DNA from: Anolis sagrei | Lineage: Eukaryota; Chordata; Lepidosauria; Squamata; Anolidae | Direction of reading: 5' to 3' | Assembly (NCBI RefSeq): GCF_037176765.1 | Contig: NC_090024.1 | Span: forward strand, 192,382,278-192,446,277 | Length of the DNA stretch: 64,000 nucleotides | Part shown: in pieces, positions 23,567 through 30,449 of the stretch | Layout of the letters: each line of letters opens with the position of its first letter | Position numbering within the stretch: the first letter of the stretch is position 1 | Program-made: the position numbers and the translations under genes | The notes under the pieces: generated by a model | Databases searched by the model: none | What the model was told of the DNA's origin: nothing | What the model saw: the letters and a program-made list of their open reading frames with translations, nothing else

Positions 23567-24653
23567 AAAGGGTGTAAGGCATACTCTTAAGTCTCGGAGG
23601 ATTTGGTTTTCCAATCTGGGAGTTACAGTCGATACAAGGCACAGATAATCTGTGCACAATTCACATCTGTGTGGCAGGGGGAAAAGGAAAGGGCCTGAGG
23701 CTGTGAGGAATGATGGGAGTTGAAGTCCAAAACACCTGAAAGGAGGGCCCAAGTTGGCCCATGCATGAGCTATCTCAACCTACTCATTTGCATATGGGTT
23801 CTGATTGGTTCTGGTGGATGTGTCCCCTACTTAAGCAGTCCCCATGTTCCCCCTGGTTAATGTATTAGTTCCTTAAGGCTGCTCAGAGCTTGTTTATGTG
23901 TGTGAGGCAGAAAAGAAATTCGTCTGTGCAGCATCAATGGGCAGAGGCGCTTCCCTGGCGTTGAGGAAAAAAGGATGGGTGTGCCCCGCGCACTCAGGAT
24001 CCCATCCCTGCCAGGAAACCATGTGGGTTCTTCACTTTTTGTCCTGGACTCCCGACTTTCCCCGCCTGTGAGAGAGACCCACGCGTGAGCCTCCGGGAAT
24101 ACTATGGCTTGGAATCCTGGAATCCTCGCGTGGGAAAGAGGCCACCAATCCAAGCCCCTGCCTTGCAGGAAAAGCCCTATCCGTTTGCGGGTGGGCGAGG
24201 CAGGTCTGGGACTGTTGTGGGGAGGCGTGGGGTCCTCGTTCTGGCACCCAAGCCCACCCTGGACTTGTTGAATGCCGGGGAGAAGCGAGAGAGGGATGGG
24301 TTGCGCTTCCTTCCCATTCTCAGTCCCATCGCGTGGCCTCGGGAAACCCCAGAGCGTGAGGAGAGAGAGAGAGAGAAAGAAGGCGTGGATGTGTGTAGAT
24401 ATGTGTGTGGTTGTTGTCGGGTCCCCCCCCCCCCCCCGTCCCTTTTGCAAAGGGTCCCTACCTTGGTTCTGACCCGCTGGCTCTCCCATTGCGGTCTCAG
24501 CTTTCGGATGAGCTGCAGAGCGCCCGGCAGGACGTTGCTCTCTTCCACGGCGAGGTTGACCCGCAGGATGGCCGGGGACGCGTGCGGGCTGCTGCTGCTG
24601 CTGCTGCTGCTCCCCTCCTCCTTCTCCTCCTCCGCCGCCGCCGCCGCCTCCAT
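1713..24653 (-). CDS. ETNK2: Ethanolamine kinase 2, partial (C-terminal exon beyond window)
   Basis: Encodes a cytosolic ATP-dependent kinase that phosphorylates ethanolamine, the first step of the CDP-ethanolamine route to phosphatidylethanolamine. Six coding exons in consistent phase give 324 residues: 24462-24653, 8293-8552, 6075-6212, 4004-4125, 3747-3830 and 1713-1888. The catalytic motif HNDLLSKN lies in exon 4 (about residues 223-230). The choline/ethanolamine-kinase motif FIDYEYTGYNYQAYDIGNHF lies in exon 5. Exon 2 carries GITNKL and VLVRVYG. The human protein has about 386 residues; the missing part is the end (human ASHFFWALWALIQN onward), which I did not find in 1-1700. The start MEAAAAAEEE was chosen because human ETNK2 has WGMEEKAAAS at the same place, although the frame stays open upstream to a Met at 24947. 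ETNK2 is preferred over ETNK1 because of synteny with REN. Confidence 0.95.
3747..3830 (-). CDS. ETNK2: ETNK2 coding exon 5
   Basis: 84-bp exon reading GHVRFIDYEYTGYNYQAYDI and GNHFNEFAG, nearly identical to human. Acceptor TTTTCAG, donor GTGAGT. The conserved aspartate of IDYEY is the metal/ATP-site residue of the family. Confidence 0.96.
4004..4125 (-). CDS. ETNK2: ETNK2 coding exon 4 (catalytic HND motif)
   Basis: Reads SLEVLEEEIHWMKEHLSQLR, then SPVVFCHNDLLSKNIIYNKE. The acceptor TTCCCAG just before TCTAGAG was chosen because it restores phase with exon 3; an upstream AG would shift the frame. The donor is GTTTGT. It contains the Brenner-type HxDxxxxN catalytic loop. Confidence 0.92.
6075..6212 (-). 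CDS. ETNK2: ETNK2 coding exon 3
   Basis: Reads LIAQEMAKMHRIHNNGSLPK, then LWHRLYKYFNLVKTEF. 138 bp with acceptor TTGTAG and donor GTAAAA. It matches human LIALEMAKIHTIHANGSLPK. Confidence 0.95.
6290..6520 (+). mobile_element. L2-like 3' end with AATA tail
   Basis: It has the characteristic tail sequence AAACCGCCCTGAG, then a GC-rich hairpin, then GTATATAAA and AATAAATAAATA. This 3' signature recurs at 18130, 36760 and 40970. Confidence 0.7.
6665..6900 (-). mobile_element. L2-like 3' end, reverse orientation
   Basis: ATTTATATGCCGCCCTTCCC followed by GAAGGGGACTCAGAGTGGC is the reverse complement of the L2-type 3' hairpin and tail. The rest is AT-rich and degenerate. Confidence 0.55.
7290..7520. 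mobile_element. Possible Tigger-like DNA element, degenerate
   Basis: The stretch has the feel of short pogo/Tigger-derived repeats (CCTGAATCTGTGGACAATAG, ATTGAATCCATGGATAAGG). No clean terminal repeats were found, so this is a weak call. Confidence 0.35.
8293..8552 (-). CDS. ETNK2: ETNK2 coding exon 2
   Basis: Reads VFTEGITNKLMACFMDENMK through GPEHIRQPNMFR. The acceptor is ACCAAG and the donor is GTTGTG; 260 bp, ending in phase 2. It covers the N-lobe of the kinase, including VLVRVYGRKTELIVDR. Confidence 0.95.
10145..10510 (+). mobile_element. 5S rRNA-derived SINE, split by a hAT MITE
   Basis: GGAAGCTAAGCAGGGCCAGG, TGGGAGACTGCCATGGAATA and CGGGTACTAGAG match the internal promoter and 3' part of 5S rRNA (vertebrate GGAAGCTAAGCAGGGTCGGG, TGGGAGACCGCCTGGGAATA). 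The tail GCCTAAGAAAACCCTATGAA resembles the tail of the tRNA-derived SINEs in this window. A 135-bp MITE interrupts it at 10258-10392. Confidence 0.75.
10258..10392. mobile_element. Palindromic hAT-type MITE with perfect 8-bp target duplication
   Basis: The element is nearly palindromic, with ends of the type CAGTGGTTCTCAACCTGTGG. It is flanked on both sides by TACTAGAG (10250-10257 and 10393-10400). An 8-bp duplication and CAGTG ends are hallmarks of hAT transposons. Related copies lie at 34664, 50763 and 53327. Confidence 0.85.
11236..11465 (+). mobile_element. hAT-type nonautonomous fragment (CAGGGGTCCTCAAAC end)
   Basis: The start CAGGGGTCCTCAAACTTTTT and the following GAGGGCCAGG / GGAGGGCCGGAT are typical of Charlie-like hAT elements. 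The far end was not resolved. Confidence 0.6.
11490..11764 (+). mobile_element. tRNA-derived SINE, family A (head truncated)
   Basis: It contains GAGCGGGGTGAGCTCCCACT, AATGTGAGTAGATCAATAGG, GGAGATGAG and ends CCCTTTACCTTTA. Family A recurs at 13711, 25232, 32820, 39559 and 44462. The full tRNA-like head is visible at 32823. Confidence 0.75.
12640..12790 (-). mobile_element. CR1 LINE 3' fragment
   Basis: CCATCCAGTTCAACCACCTG, CCAAGAAGCAGG and CAGCCTCTGTTTCAAAGCC are the reverse complement of a CR1 3' region that recurs at 20216, 22487, 30170 and 60013. Confidence 0.7.
13540..13640. mobile_element. MITE fragment, CTATAGAAT / CCATAACAGTTAAA family
   Basis: Short degenerate copy of a palindromic repeat whose better copies are at 27032 and 57970. 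Recognised from TATAGAATATTGCCATAACA and GTGTTATCAAACTGC. Confidence 0.45.
13711..14042 (-). mobile_element. tRNA-derived SINE, family A, with target duplication
   Basis: Reverse-orientation copy from AAAGGTAAAGGTTTCC to the head at CCACTGGGGGTCCC. It is flanked by CTGCAAATT on both sides (near 13701 and 14043), a short direct duplication expected of retroposition. Confidence 0.8.
14157..14215. repeat. Short tandem repeat, CCCCATCCCCATCCCAATTT unit
   Basis: Two near-identical units of about 22 bp lie in a C-rich stretch next to a G run at 14104. Confidence 0.6.
15265..15589 (-). mobile_element. hAT-type MITE with long G/C homopolymers
   Basis: The ends CAGGCATGTAGCCAGG and CCTGGCTACGGGCCTG form a terminal inverted repeat. 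Perfect 8-bp flanks CAAGTAAT (15257-15264, 15590-15597) mark the insertion. It carries several runs of 7 to 17 G or C. A second copy lies at 54899-55126 in the opposite orientation. Confidence 0.85.
15841..16998 (+). mobile_element. Penelope-like element fragment with inverted flanks and GIY-YIG domain
   Basis: A core with a Cys-rich motif (GHYACGHCKCC, from about 16027) and a GIY-YIG nuclease signature (VTYLLICECNLWYIGKTTRP, then RISEHKSRI, about 16130-16250) is read on the plus strand. It is bounded by inverted arms of about 190 bp, 15841-16029 and 16811-16998. Penelope-like elements join a reverse transcriptase to a GIY-YIG endonuclease and are often flanked by direct or inverted terminal repeats. 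The reverse transcriptase is absent here, so this is a broken partial copy. Confidence 0.75.
17212..17345 (-). mobile_element. tRNA-derived SINE, family B tail
   Basis: GTGTCAGGAGTGACTTGAGA, CTTCTGGTGTGAAAGAATTG and GACGTTGCCCAGG are the reverse complement of the family B tail, complete at 62031-62289. Confidence 0.7.
17975..18220 (+). mobile_element. L2-like 3' end with AATA tail
   Basis: GGCCTGAGTCCCCTGTGGGG, GGCGGAATATAAATG and AATAAATAAATAAG match the 3' signature seen at 6450 and 36770. Confidence 0.7.
18780..20215 (-). mobile_element. L2-type LINE reverse transcriptase remnant
   Basis: Minus-strand fragments read, in order, DYRAVALTSILMKCLEKLVC (near 19900), AQGCVLSPLLYTLY then WCRDNNLVSNINRTKELILD (19319-19555), and TFYRCTTQSVLIYCICAWFG (19145-18804). 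These are the palm and C-terminal regions of L2-clade reverse transcriptases. The catalytic box reads MDD in IIIKLMDDTTV where FADD is usual. At least two frame changes separate the blocks, so it is dead. Confidence 0.75.
20216..20585 (+). mobile_element. CR1 LINE 3' end with a near-perfect inverted duplication
   Basis: The right part (20296-20585) is a forward CR1 3' end finishing TTTGATTCTATGAT, the CR1 terminal octamer. The left part (20218-20295) is the reverse complement of 20410-20488 with about two mismatches in 79 bp. It encodes the CR1 C-terminal motif VQQWNSLPRSVVEAPSLEAF. Confidence 0.85.
20818..21458 (-). mobile_element. SPIN-like hAT element, nonautonomous
   Basis: The minus strand starts CAGTGTTTCTCAACCTTCCT, then AATGCCGCGACCCTTTAA, then GGTGACCCCCAACCATAAAA. 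This matches my memory of the nonautonomous Space Invader (SPIN) hAT family, known from anoles and several mammals. The other end reads CAGTGTTTTTCAATCTGGGG. It contains an internal 38-bp tandem duplication near 21040-21115. Flanking 8-mers are only partly alike. Confidence 0.7.
21550..21650. repeat. Tandem repeat of a SPIN-end-like unit
   Basis: ATTCAATGTATTCT followed by AGGGGTTGCGGCATTA and CAAGGTTG occurs twice in a row, about 46 bp apart, just beyond the SPIN-like element. Confidence 0.65.
22487..23245 (-). mobile_element. CR1 LINE 3' region
   Basis: Begins AATCACAGAGTTGGAAGAGA and runs through CCTGCCAAGAAGC, GCTCTTTAAGCAACTCC and TCACTCTCCTCTGGACA. This is the reverse complement of a CR1 3' end. 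A related piece continues at 23145-23245 after a short unrelated stretch. Confidence 0.8.
23280..23525 (+). mobile_element. tRNA-derived SINE, family B
   Basis: The A-box-like TGGCACAATGGG and B-box-like GGTTTGAACC are followed by GGCCAATTCTCTCACACCAG and GCTCCTGACATGAA. It runs into an (AT)n tract. Confidence 0.75.
23526..23562. repeat. (AT)n microsatellite
   Basis: About 18 AT units at the 3' end of a SINE, probably grown from its tail. Confidence 0.9.
24462..24653 (-). CDS. ETNK2: ETNK2 coding exon 1
   Basis: Encodes the 64-residue N terminus: an Ala/Glu stretch, a run of eight serines made of AGC codons, then NVLPGALQLIRKLRPQWESQ, matching the human DDILPGALRLIQELRPHW region. The donor GTAGGG follows AAG (phase 0). 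The exon lies in the CpG island. Confidence 0.9.
24588..24613 (-). repeat. ETNK2: AGC/CTG trinucleotide repeat coding polyserine
   Basis: The plus strand has CTG repeated, giving AGC codons for eight serines in the ETNK2 N terminus. Next to it lie GAG-rich glutamate and GCG alanine runs. Confidence 0.9.
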
Positions 24654-24973
24654 GCCCCATAGGCGGATGCCGGGGCTGCTCCGGCTGCCGCTGCCTCGTC
24701 CGCGATGCTGCTCCGGTTCAGGTGCGCCCGCGAAGGCGAGGCGGGGCACGAGGGAAGAAGGGAGGGAGGGAGGCGGGGAGCTCCTCCTCCTCAGCCCCCG
24801 GAGGCCGGAGCCCACGCGGAAGGGGGCCGAGGGGAGGGGTTGAGGGGAGGAGAGGAGGGGAGGGGCCGGCCCCGCGCGGAATCCATGAGTCACGCCGCCC
24901 CCCTCCCCTCCCTCTTTCCTCCCCCTCCCGAGCAGGAGGCCTCCCATTGGCGCATTCGGCGCTGCCCCGATTG

Positions 24974-24981
24974 TGACGTCA
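24974..24981. promoter_or_regulatory. CRE palindrome TGACGTCA
   Basis: A perfect 8-bp CREB/ATF site about 320 bp upstream of the ETNK2 start codon and 24 bp from an inverted CCAAT box, inside the CpG island. The sequence match is exact; function is inferred. Confidence 0.6.
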
Positions 24982-25231
24982 GAGGGCGAAGAGGGATCGG
25001 GTTCGAAGTGTGGCGGGTCCCCCCCCCCTCCCCATTCATCTCAAAGGATGCTACTGATGCCGCGAAGGGTGCTGCTCCTTCATCCTGGGTGGGCCCCTAG
25101 TGTTTGGTGGTGCGTGTGGGACCTTTCTCCTCTCCAATCCCAAGGAAAAGAATACTGCTGGTTCAGTGAGGGACAAGAGGGAGCCTCTCACCTCTGCAGG
25201 AGTCTACCGTATACCATGCGGTTGTGTACAT

Positions 25232-25949
25232 AGGTAAAGGTTTTCCCCTGACATTGTCCAACTCTGGGGATTGGTGCTCATCTCCATTTCTAAGCCGAAG
25301 AGCCGTAATTGTCTGTAGACGCCTCCAGGGTCATGTGGTCGGCATGACTGCGTGGAGTGCCCTTACCTTCCCGCCAGAGCGGTACCTATTTCTTTAAAAA
25401 GTTATTTTATATATACACACACATTCAGCAGTCAAAATACGAGTATTTTCCCCCAATCCCACCACATCTCCATCCCCCACCCCCGCCCAGGAGCAGTTTA
25501 CTACTCTTGCTATACTTATTACAATTGTTCAGGCATGAGGACAGTCTTATTTAACTCCTTACATCTATCTTTCCCCTTTATTCTGGAAATGAGACCCTTC
25601 CATTTTGCCTCCCAGGTCCTTCCGATTTGGCCTGTCCTATAATAACTTTTCCTTTCACTAATATAATATTGGAGTAGGTAGTCAGCTAAATATTTATACC
25701 AAGTTTTTATATCCCATTTCATGTGGTCCTTCCAGCCTAGGGCAACTGAGGCTTTAAAATTGCATCCATCGTGTATTTTATTATTTCCTTCCGGTACCTA
25801 TTGATCTACTCACATTTGCATGTTTTTGAACTGCTAGATAGGCAGAAGCTGGGGCTAACAATGGGAGTTCACCTCGCGCCCCAGATTCAAACCTCTGACC
25901 TTTTGGTCAGCAAGTTCAGCAGCTCAGCTCTTTAATCCACTGCACCACC
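25232..25949 (-). mobile_element. tRNA-derived SINE, family A, split by a LINE insertion
   Basis: The tail side (GGTAAAGGTTTTCCCCTGAC to CCGCCAGAGCGGTACCTATT) and the head side (TATTGATCTACTCACATTTG onward to TGCACCACC) are separated by a 402-bp insert at 25391-25792. Confidence 0.85.
25391..25792 (-). mobile_element. 5'-truncated LINE fragment inserted in a SINE
   Basis: The insert is bounded by a perfect 10-bp duplication GGTACCTATT (25381-25390 and 25793-25802). The minus strand reads MKWDIKTWYKYLADYLLQYY and TWEAKWKGLISRI, resembling the C terminus of an L1-type ORF2; the family call is tentative. Confidence 0.7.
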
Positions 25950-26039
25950 AAATCCAGTGTTTGGTGGTTAGGGAGCACCAAACACAGCATTGCCCAAACA
26001 TGAATCAAGGAACATGAAAGGCACTGCAGACTACTTCAA

Positions 26040-26640
26040 CCAGAGAAGTCAGCCATAACAGAGCACCTGATGAACCAACCTGGACACAGCATATTATTTG
26101 GGAACACAGAAATGCTGGACCACTCTCACAACCACCATGTCAGACTAGACAGAGAAGGCATTGAAATTCACAAGCATGTGAACAATTTCAACAGAAAGGA
26201 AGAAACCATGAAAATATACAAAATCTGGCTACCAGTATTTTTTAAAAAATCCCTCTAAAATCAGAAAAGTACATAAGGACAACTTTCAAAAACAGGGGAA
26301 ATCCAGACACAATCAGGGACAGCTAATCACCTCTCAACAAAGGATTCCCCCAGGCAGTAAGAAGTAACACCTTGAAAATCGCTAGGCCATTAAATGCTAA
26401 TCAAGGTGGCCATTTGCAACATTCACACTTTCCTCAAGGAGACAAGAGTTCTTTCTCCCACCCTGGGCATTCCACAGATAGATAATAAATCCCATTTTCC
26501 TAGTTTCCAACAGACCTCACAACCTCTGAGGATGCCTGCCATAGATTCAGGTGAAATGTCAGACGAGAATGCTTCTGGAACATGGCCATACAGCTCGAAA
26601 AACTTACAGCAACCCAATACTGCAGGTGTTCAACAGGCTA
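26040..26640 (+). mobile_element. Second Penelope-like remnant: C-terminal domain plus pLTR-like end
   Basis: The plus strand reads REGIEIHKHVNNFNRKEETM and KIWLPVF, the usual end of the Penelope GIY-YIG region (EAIEI, KH, NFNR, W-P). Downstream, CCTCTGAGGATGCCTGCC and GTGAAATGTCAG look like the terminal-repeat region of these elements and include a hammerhead-like core. It is a broken partial copy. Confidence 0.6.
26526..26560 (+). ncRNA. Hammerhead-ribozyme-like core (in Penelope-like remnant)
   Basis: CTGAGGA (26526-26532) fits CUGANGA. A 5-bp stem II pairs GCCTG (26534-26538) with CAGGT (26548-26552, one G-U). GAAA (26553-26556) and TGTC (26557-26560) follow. Stem III would be loopless, as I recall for minimal hammerheads in Penelope elements. 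Stem I is weak (about 2 pairs). Activity is unproven. Confidence 0.45.
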
Positions 26641-26830
26641 AGCATAGTGTAGTGGTTTGTGTGTAGCGCTCTGACTCTGGAGACCAGGGTTCGAAGCCCA
26701 CTGGGTGACTTTGAGTAAGTTACACACTCTCAGCCTCAAAGGGAGGCAACTGGCAAACTATGGCTGAACATTTGTGAGAAGGTCGCCTTAGGCAGAAAAC
26801 AACTTGAAGGCCCGCAACAGTGGTCTGCCT
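26641..26830 (+). mobile_element. tRNA-derived SINE, family C (MIR-like layout)
   Basis: AGTGTAGTGGTTTGTGTGTA gives an A box, GGTTCGAAGCCCACTGGGTG a B box, and the core reads TCTCAGCCTCAAAGGGAGGC. The tail GCAGAAAACAACTTGAAGGC closes it. Other copies lie at 34000, 44158, 53137 and 60365. Confidence 0.7.
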
Positions 26831-27031
26831 AAAATCAGCCACGTTATTTTGCCATAACTAGTGGAAAATTCTGTTGGCCTCTCCTCTTCTCTGACAGTTC
26901 AGATGAAAGAATGGTAAATTGGATAATGAATGCTTTATGGCCCTTTGATAACTCCCCAAATCTGCTTCCTGAGGAAGTTGCCTCAACTTTGAACAATGGT
27001 AGTTAGCCCTTCTCTCTCTAACAGTCCAAGG

Positions 27032-27240
27032 TCATATACGCTTAATGCAGTTGGGCACTACTTTAACTGCCATGGCTATGGGGTTATGGAAGTTTTAGTT
27101 TTGCAAGATCTTTAGCCTCCTCTGCCAAAGAATGCTGGTGCCTCACCAAACTACAGCTCCCATGATTCCATAGCATTGAGCAATAGCTGTTAAAGTGGTA
27201 TCTACCTGCATTCATTCTATAGTGAAGATGCGTCCCAGGT
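27032..27240. mobile_element. Palindromic MITE (AACTACAACTCCCATGATTC family)
   Basis: The left arm ATGCAGTTGGGCACTACTTT and the right arm TTAAAGTGGTATCTACCTGC are inverted relatives around a centre with CTCACCAAACTACAGCTCCC. The family recurs at 28575, 50505 and 57970. Confidence 0.65.
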
Positions 27241-28029
27241 AAATGTATTTATATGTCAACTCTTTAACCTGTGGAGTAGCAGCCTGCAGATTCCAAGTTA
27301 TTATTTTGGAGGTGGCTACAATTTCATTATAGCGAGAAGAACTTGACCAAAACAGTGAGTCCTGTAGCTCTTCAAAGTTTGACAAATATGATAACTTAAG
27401 GTTTTGTGGGCTTCATATTTGTTCTGATGCATTTAGTTATCCTATATAACAACAATTGCTACTATTTAAAATTTGGTTTTCAAATGAGCTGTGTATGTTT
27501 ACTTGAAAACAAACTCCACTAAACTCTGTGAGAATGACTTTCAAGTAACCATACTTAGTTTTCTACAGTTGTACTGCATTGGGCTTCTGCCACCAGTCAG
27601 GTGAGTTTTGGGGTTCTTGTTAGCATCATCACCAAATGTTAACAGCTGTCCAGTGACCTAGAAAGAGTCAATTTGTGTTAGCAACTTCCTTAGTTAAGTT
27701 TTGTATTATCTTGTTAGTTTGGGGCTAGCAAAAGAGATGGTGGCTGGAGATGTCAATTTTCCTTGTTTCTAACCTCCTTGCAGAGATTTCATAATGAATG
27801 GGGAAAGAGGAGATGGGCCACATTTTAGTTTTCTTTGTTTGCATCCATGCTATATTATCTTTGGGAGTCCACCTTCCATCAACCTCGGCCCCCACTTCAA
27901 GGTGTGCATTGCAACCCACGCAAACCATATAACAGGCAGTTATGGTTTTACGAGGCCTTTAGTCTTCTCTAACTAAGGAGTCCAGATAGTATCTACCTCA
28001 ATAAAGGAGGGGCTGCCCAGACAACGTTC

Positions 28030-28575
28030 TGGACAGTCCTGAATTAATTCTCTACAAACCAGGAATACCCTGGTTTGTAGCAAATTCAGTAGATAGTGGG
28101 TTTATTCCACGCCTTCTTGGAAGGTACGGGATAAACCCACTATTTCCATTTCTGGACTGCTACCCCTTTCCACCAAAGACCCCAGACCCCTTTGAAAAGT
28201 AACGAAAGCTTACCCAGTCTGAATTACAGGCTTCGAGCAGCTCTTCCAGCTCGTAGAAATGACGCGCCAGGAGAGCGAGGGAGGAAGAGGAGGGAGGAAA
28301 ATCGCTCTCCCCCCCCCCCCCCACTTTTCTAGAGCACCAGGAGAGCTGCTCAAATCTTACAATGGAAGCCAGGTAAGTTTTCATTACTTTTCAAAGAGGT
28401 CTGGGGTCTTTAGGGGAGGGGGAGAAGGGTCTCCAGACATTCTCCCAGGCTAGTCCCGGGAGAACTTCTGGACACATGCTTTCTGGGGTGGGTGTGGACA
28501 GGCACCTAAGAAAATCCGTGTTTTTAAAATGCGGATTCTCCTGGGATAAAGGCCTGTCTGGATCCACCCAAAAAA
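28030..28575. mobile_element. Nonautonomous DNA element with internal 40-bp inverted arms
   Basis: AAAGACCCCAGACCCCTTTG (from about 28174) is mirrored by CAAAGAGGTCTGGGGTCTTT (ending about 28412), with about 3 mismatches over 40 bp of arm. The outer ends GTCCAGATAG and CTGTCTGGAT are loosely inverted. Superfamily is unknown. Confidence 0.55.
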
Positions 28576-28680
28576 TACTGGTACCTCACCAAACCATAAC
28601 TCTTAGGATTCCATAGCACTCAGCCATGACAGTTAAAGTGGTGTTAAACTGTGTTAATTCTACAGTATGGATATTGCCCT
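28575..28680. mobile_element. Half copy of palindromic MITE
   Basis: TACCTCACCAAACCATAACT, CCATAGCACTCAGCCATGAC and GTGTTAAACTGTGTTAATTC match the right half of the element at 27032-27240. Confidence 0.6.
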
Positions 28681-28770
28681 GACAACAACAGCCTTGCTCA
28701 GATCCTGCAGATTCAAAGCTTCCTTGATGGAGTCTATCCATCTGCAATGCAGTTTTCCTCTTTTTGAAGA
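28680..28770 (+). mobile_element. Unclassified squamate repeat, shared with 34510-34650
   Basis: GCTCAGATCCTGCAGATTCA, TTGATGGAGTCTATCCATCT and GCAATGCAGTTTTCCTCTTT parallel the stretch at 34560-34630. Confidence 0.5.
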
Positions 28771-28869
28771 AGTTGCCCATCCGTGCTTCTCAGCTAGACT
28801 GCATATAGAGCAAAGACACAGGCCACCTGATCACAGTCTTTCCATTATGGTGAGATGTACTGTATTGTA

Positions 28870-30160
28870 GATGAAAGCTGTCATAGTAATATTGCCTCAC
28901 TTTTTATTTCAAGAAATGTTATGCAAATCTTTGTAGTCATGTCTCTTGTTTTTGTTTTTATTTTGGTGGTGCATTTTCTTTCACAATGCCTACATAGCTA
29001 TCTCCCAACTAGAAATCTTCTCTCAGCCATGTTGGCTCTCTATTTGCAAGTTTGTTGTTTTGATAGACAGGAACATTCAGGAACGTGAGCTTCATCTGCA
29101 CTCTGAAATGGTGCACTCAAGAAACAGCATTACAGTTTCTCTTATTTATGCAACATCCCTGAGTACAAGTCTAGAAGTGTGAGCCAAAAAATTGATCCCA
29201 AAAGCTGTATCAGCCAATACATGGCTCAATGAATGTACTGTATCTTAACTCTTATTAAAAAAGGAAAGATCCCCTTCTCTAAGCTGTGTAGTGAAATAAA
29301 TTTTTGAATGTTTGGGCAAGAAATGTCAGTGGCTTGTGACAGCTGGCTCCCTGAGGCGATGCTGGTGCTTCCCCTTCTCATACCAAAATCCATAATTTTG
29401 CTTCCCCTTCCCCTAAGCCTGCCGTCATCATATACATGAGGTAAACATTAATATAGGCAGCATTTAAAGGTAGCATGCCACCTGAAATCTTGAAGCAATT
29501 TACAAACACATTGCCATAATGAGAAAATGAGACTTTAATAAATCAGGGGTGCCAAATCTTTGGTGAATATAATATTACAAGCGCTTTGAGGGGAGATCCT
29601 CTTTTGGATCTGATTTGCTTTTCAAGATAAATCTTGCTTTGTATAAGTTGGACAAAAGCACTTCTTCCCCCCATCACCCATCTTACTAAATGAATTTGGT
29701 TAGCTAAATAAGTGATATAGAACAACAGGGAGTGATTTTCTTTTCTGATGAAGCAGAATCATTTTAATTGTTTTAATCAGAATGGCTATAATTGTCCTAG
29801 TTTCTTTGCGGAGCTCAGTTTAGCATAATTGCCTTGTTGGTTGCAGTCTGAAGTGCTAATACCGTCCCAGTTGCAGGTCACTTGTGGCTCTCATCCAAAA
29901 CCCTTTTCATGCCCTCCACAATAGTGGGCAGGAAATTGTCCTGTCACTTACCAGCTGAGGTGATAATAGGCAGGGCAAAGAGTCACTCGGATGCTTTATC
30001 TGAAGAAATTGAGTGGCAGAAACAATCAGTGGTGATTTAATTCTGCAGTGCAATTAAATCTCATGTTGCTTAGGGTTGTGAAACCTACCATGTGTAATTT
30101 GTCTTTGTATTCCATCTTCCATCTTGGTTCTTTCCAAGCAACCAGAAAAACCGAGTCACT
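28870..30160. other. Intergenic sequence without recognised features
   Basis: No exon, RNA gene or repeat family recognised. Base composition is ordinary for the window. Confidence 0.4.
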
Positions 30161-30169
30161 TCTTGATTG

Positions 30170-30440
30170 GAGTAATCAAAGAGTTGTAGGAACCCACAAG
30201 GGCTATCCAGTCCAAACCTCTGTTATGTACACAATCAAATCTCTCCTGAAGATGGGTGTTAGGCTCTGTTTAAAAACTACCAGAGAAAGAGATGCCACCA
30301 CACTCCAAGGAAACATATTCCACTGCCAAGCAGCTCTTATCACCAGGAAGTAATGTTTAGGTGGAATCCACCTCTCCCATAGTTTGAATCCATTCCTCTG
30401 TGACCTATTTTCTGAAGCAGCAGAAAACAAGCTTGCTCAC
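30170..30440 (-). mobile_element. CR1 LINE 3' fragment
   Basis: AATCAAAGAGTTGTAGGAAC, GGGCTATCCAGTCC and CTGAAGCAGCAGAAAACAAG are a degenerate reverse CR1 3' end. Confidence 0.65.
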
Positions 30441-30449
30441 TCCCAAATA

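Larger units (their letters stand above)
8553..24461 (-). other. ETNK2: ETNK2 intron 1, repeat-packed
   Basis: This intron of about 15.9 kb separates exon 1 from exon 2 and holds most of the transposable elements listed between these positions. Stretches 8600-10140, 12000-12640, 14300-15250 and 21660-22350 show no repeat or gene that I can name. Confidence 0.8.
24000..25100 (-). promoter_or_regulatory. ETNK2: CpG island and ETNK2 promoter
   Basis: This is the only long GC- and CpG-rich stretch in the window. It covers ETNK2 exon 1 and about 450 bp upstream. Sites seen upstream of the start are an AP-1 motif TGAGTCA (24886-24892), an inverted CCAAT box (CCATTGG, 24944-24950) and a full cAMP-response element TGACGTCA (24974-24981). 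No TATA box is evident, as is usual for CpG-island promoters. The start site is inferred to lie roughly at 24700-24880. Confidence 0.75.

Noticed and set aside
24157-24180. CRISPR-like or other direct-repeat arrays anywhere in the window
   Set aside because: Only microsatellites and short tandem duplications were seen; no spaced repeats, and the genome is vertebrate.
23857-24947. Several long open frames on both strands (up to 267 codons) in the GC-rich block
   Set aside because: They are low-complexity Gly/Pro/Arg/Ser translations of a CpG island. Only the frame carrying ETNK2 exon 1 has homology and a donor site in the right place.
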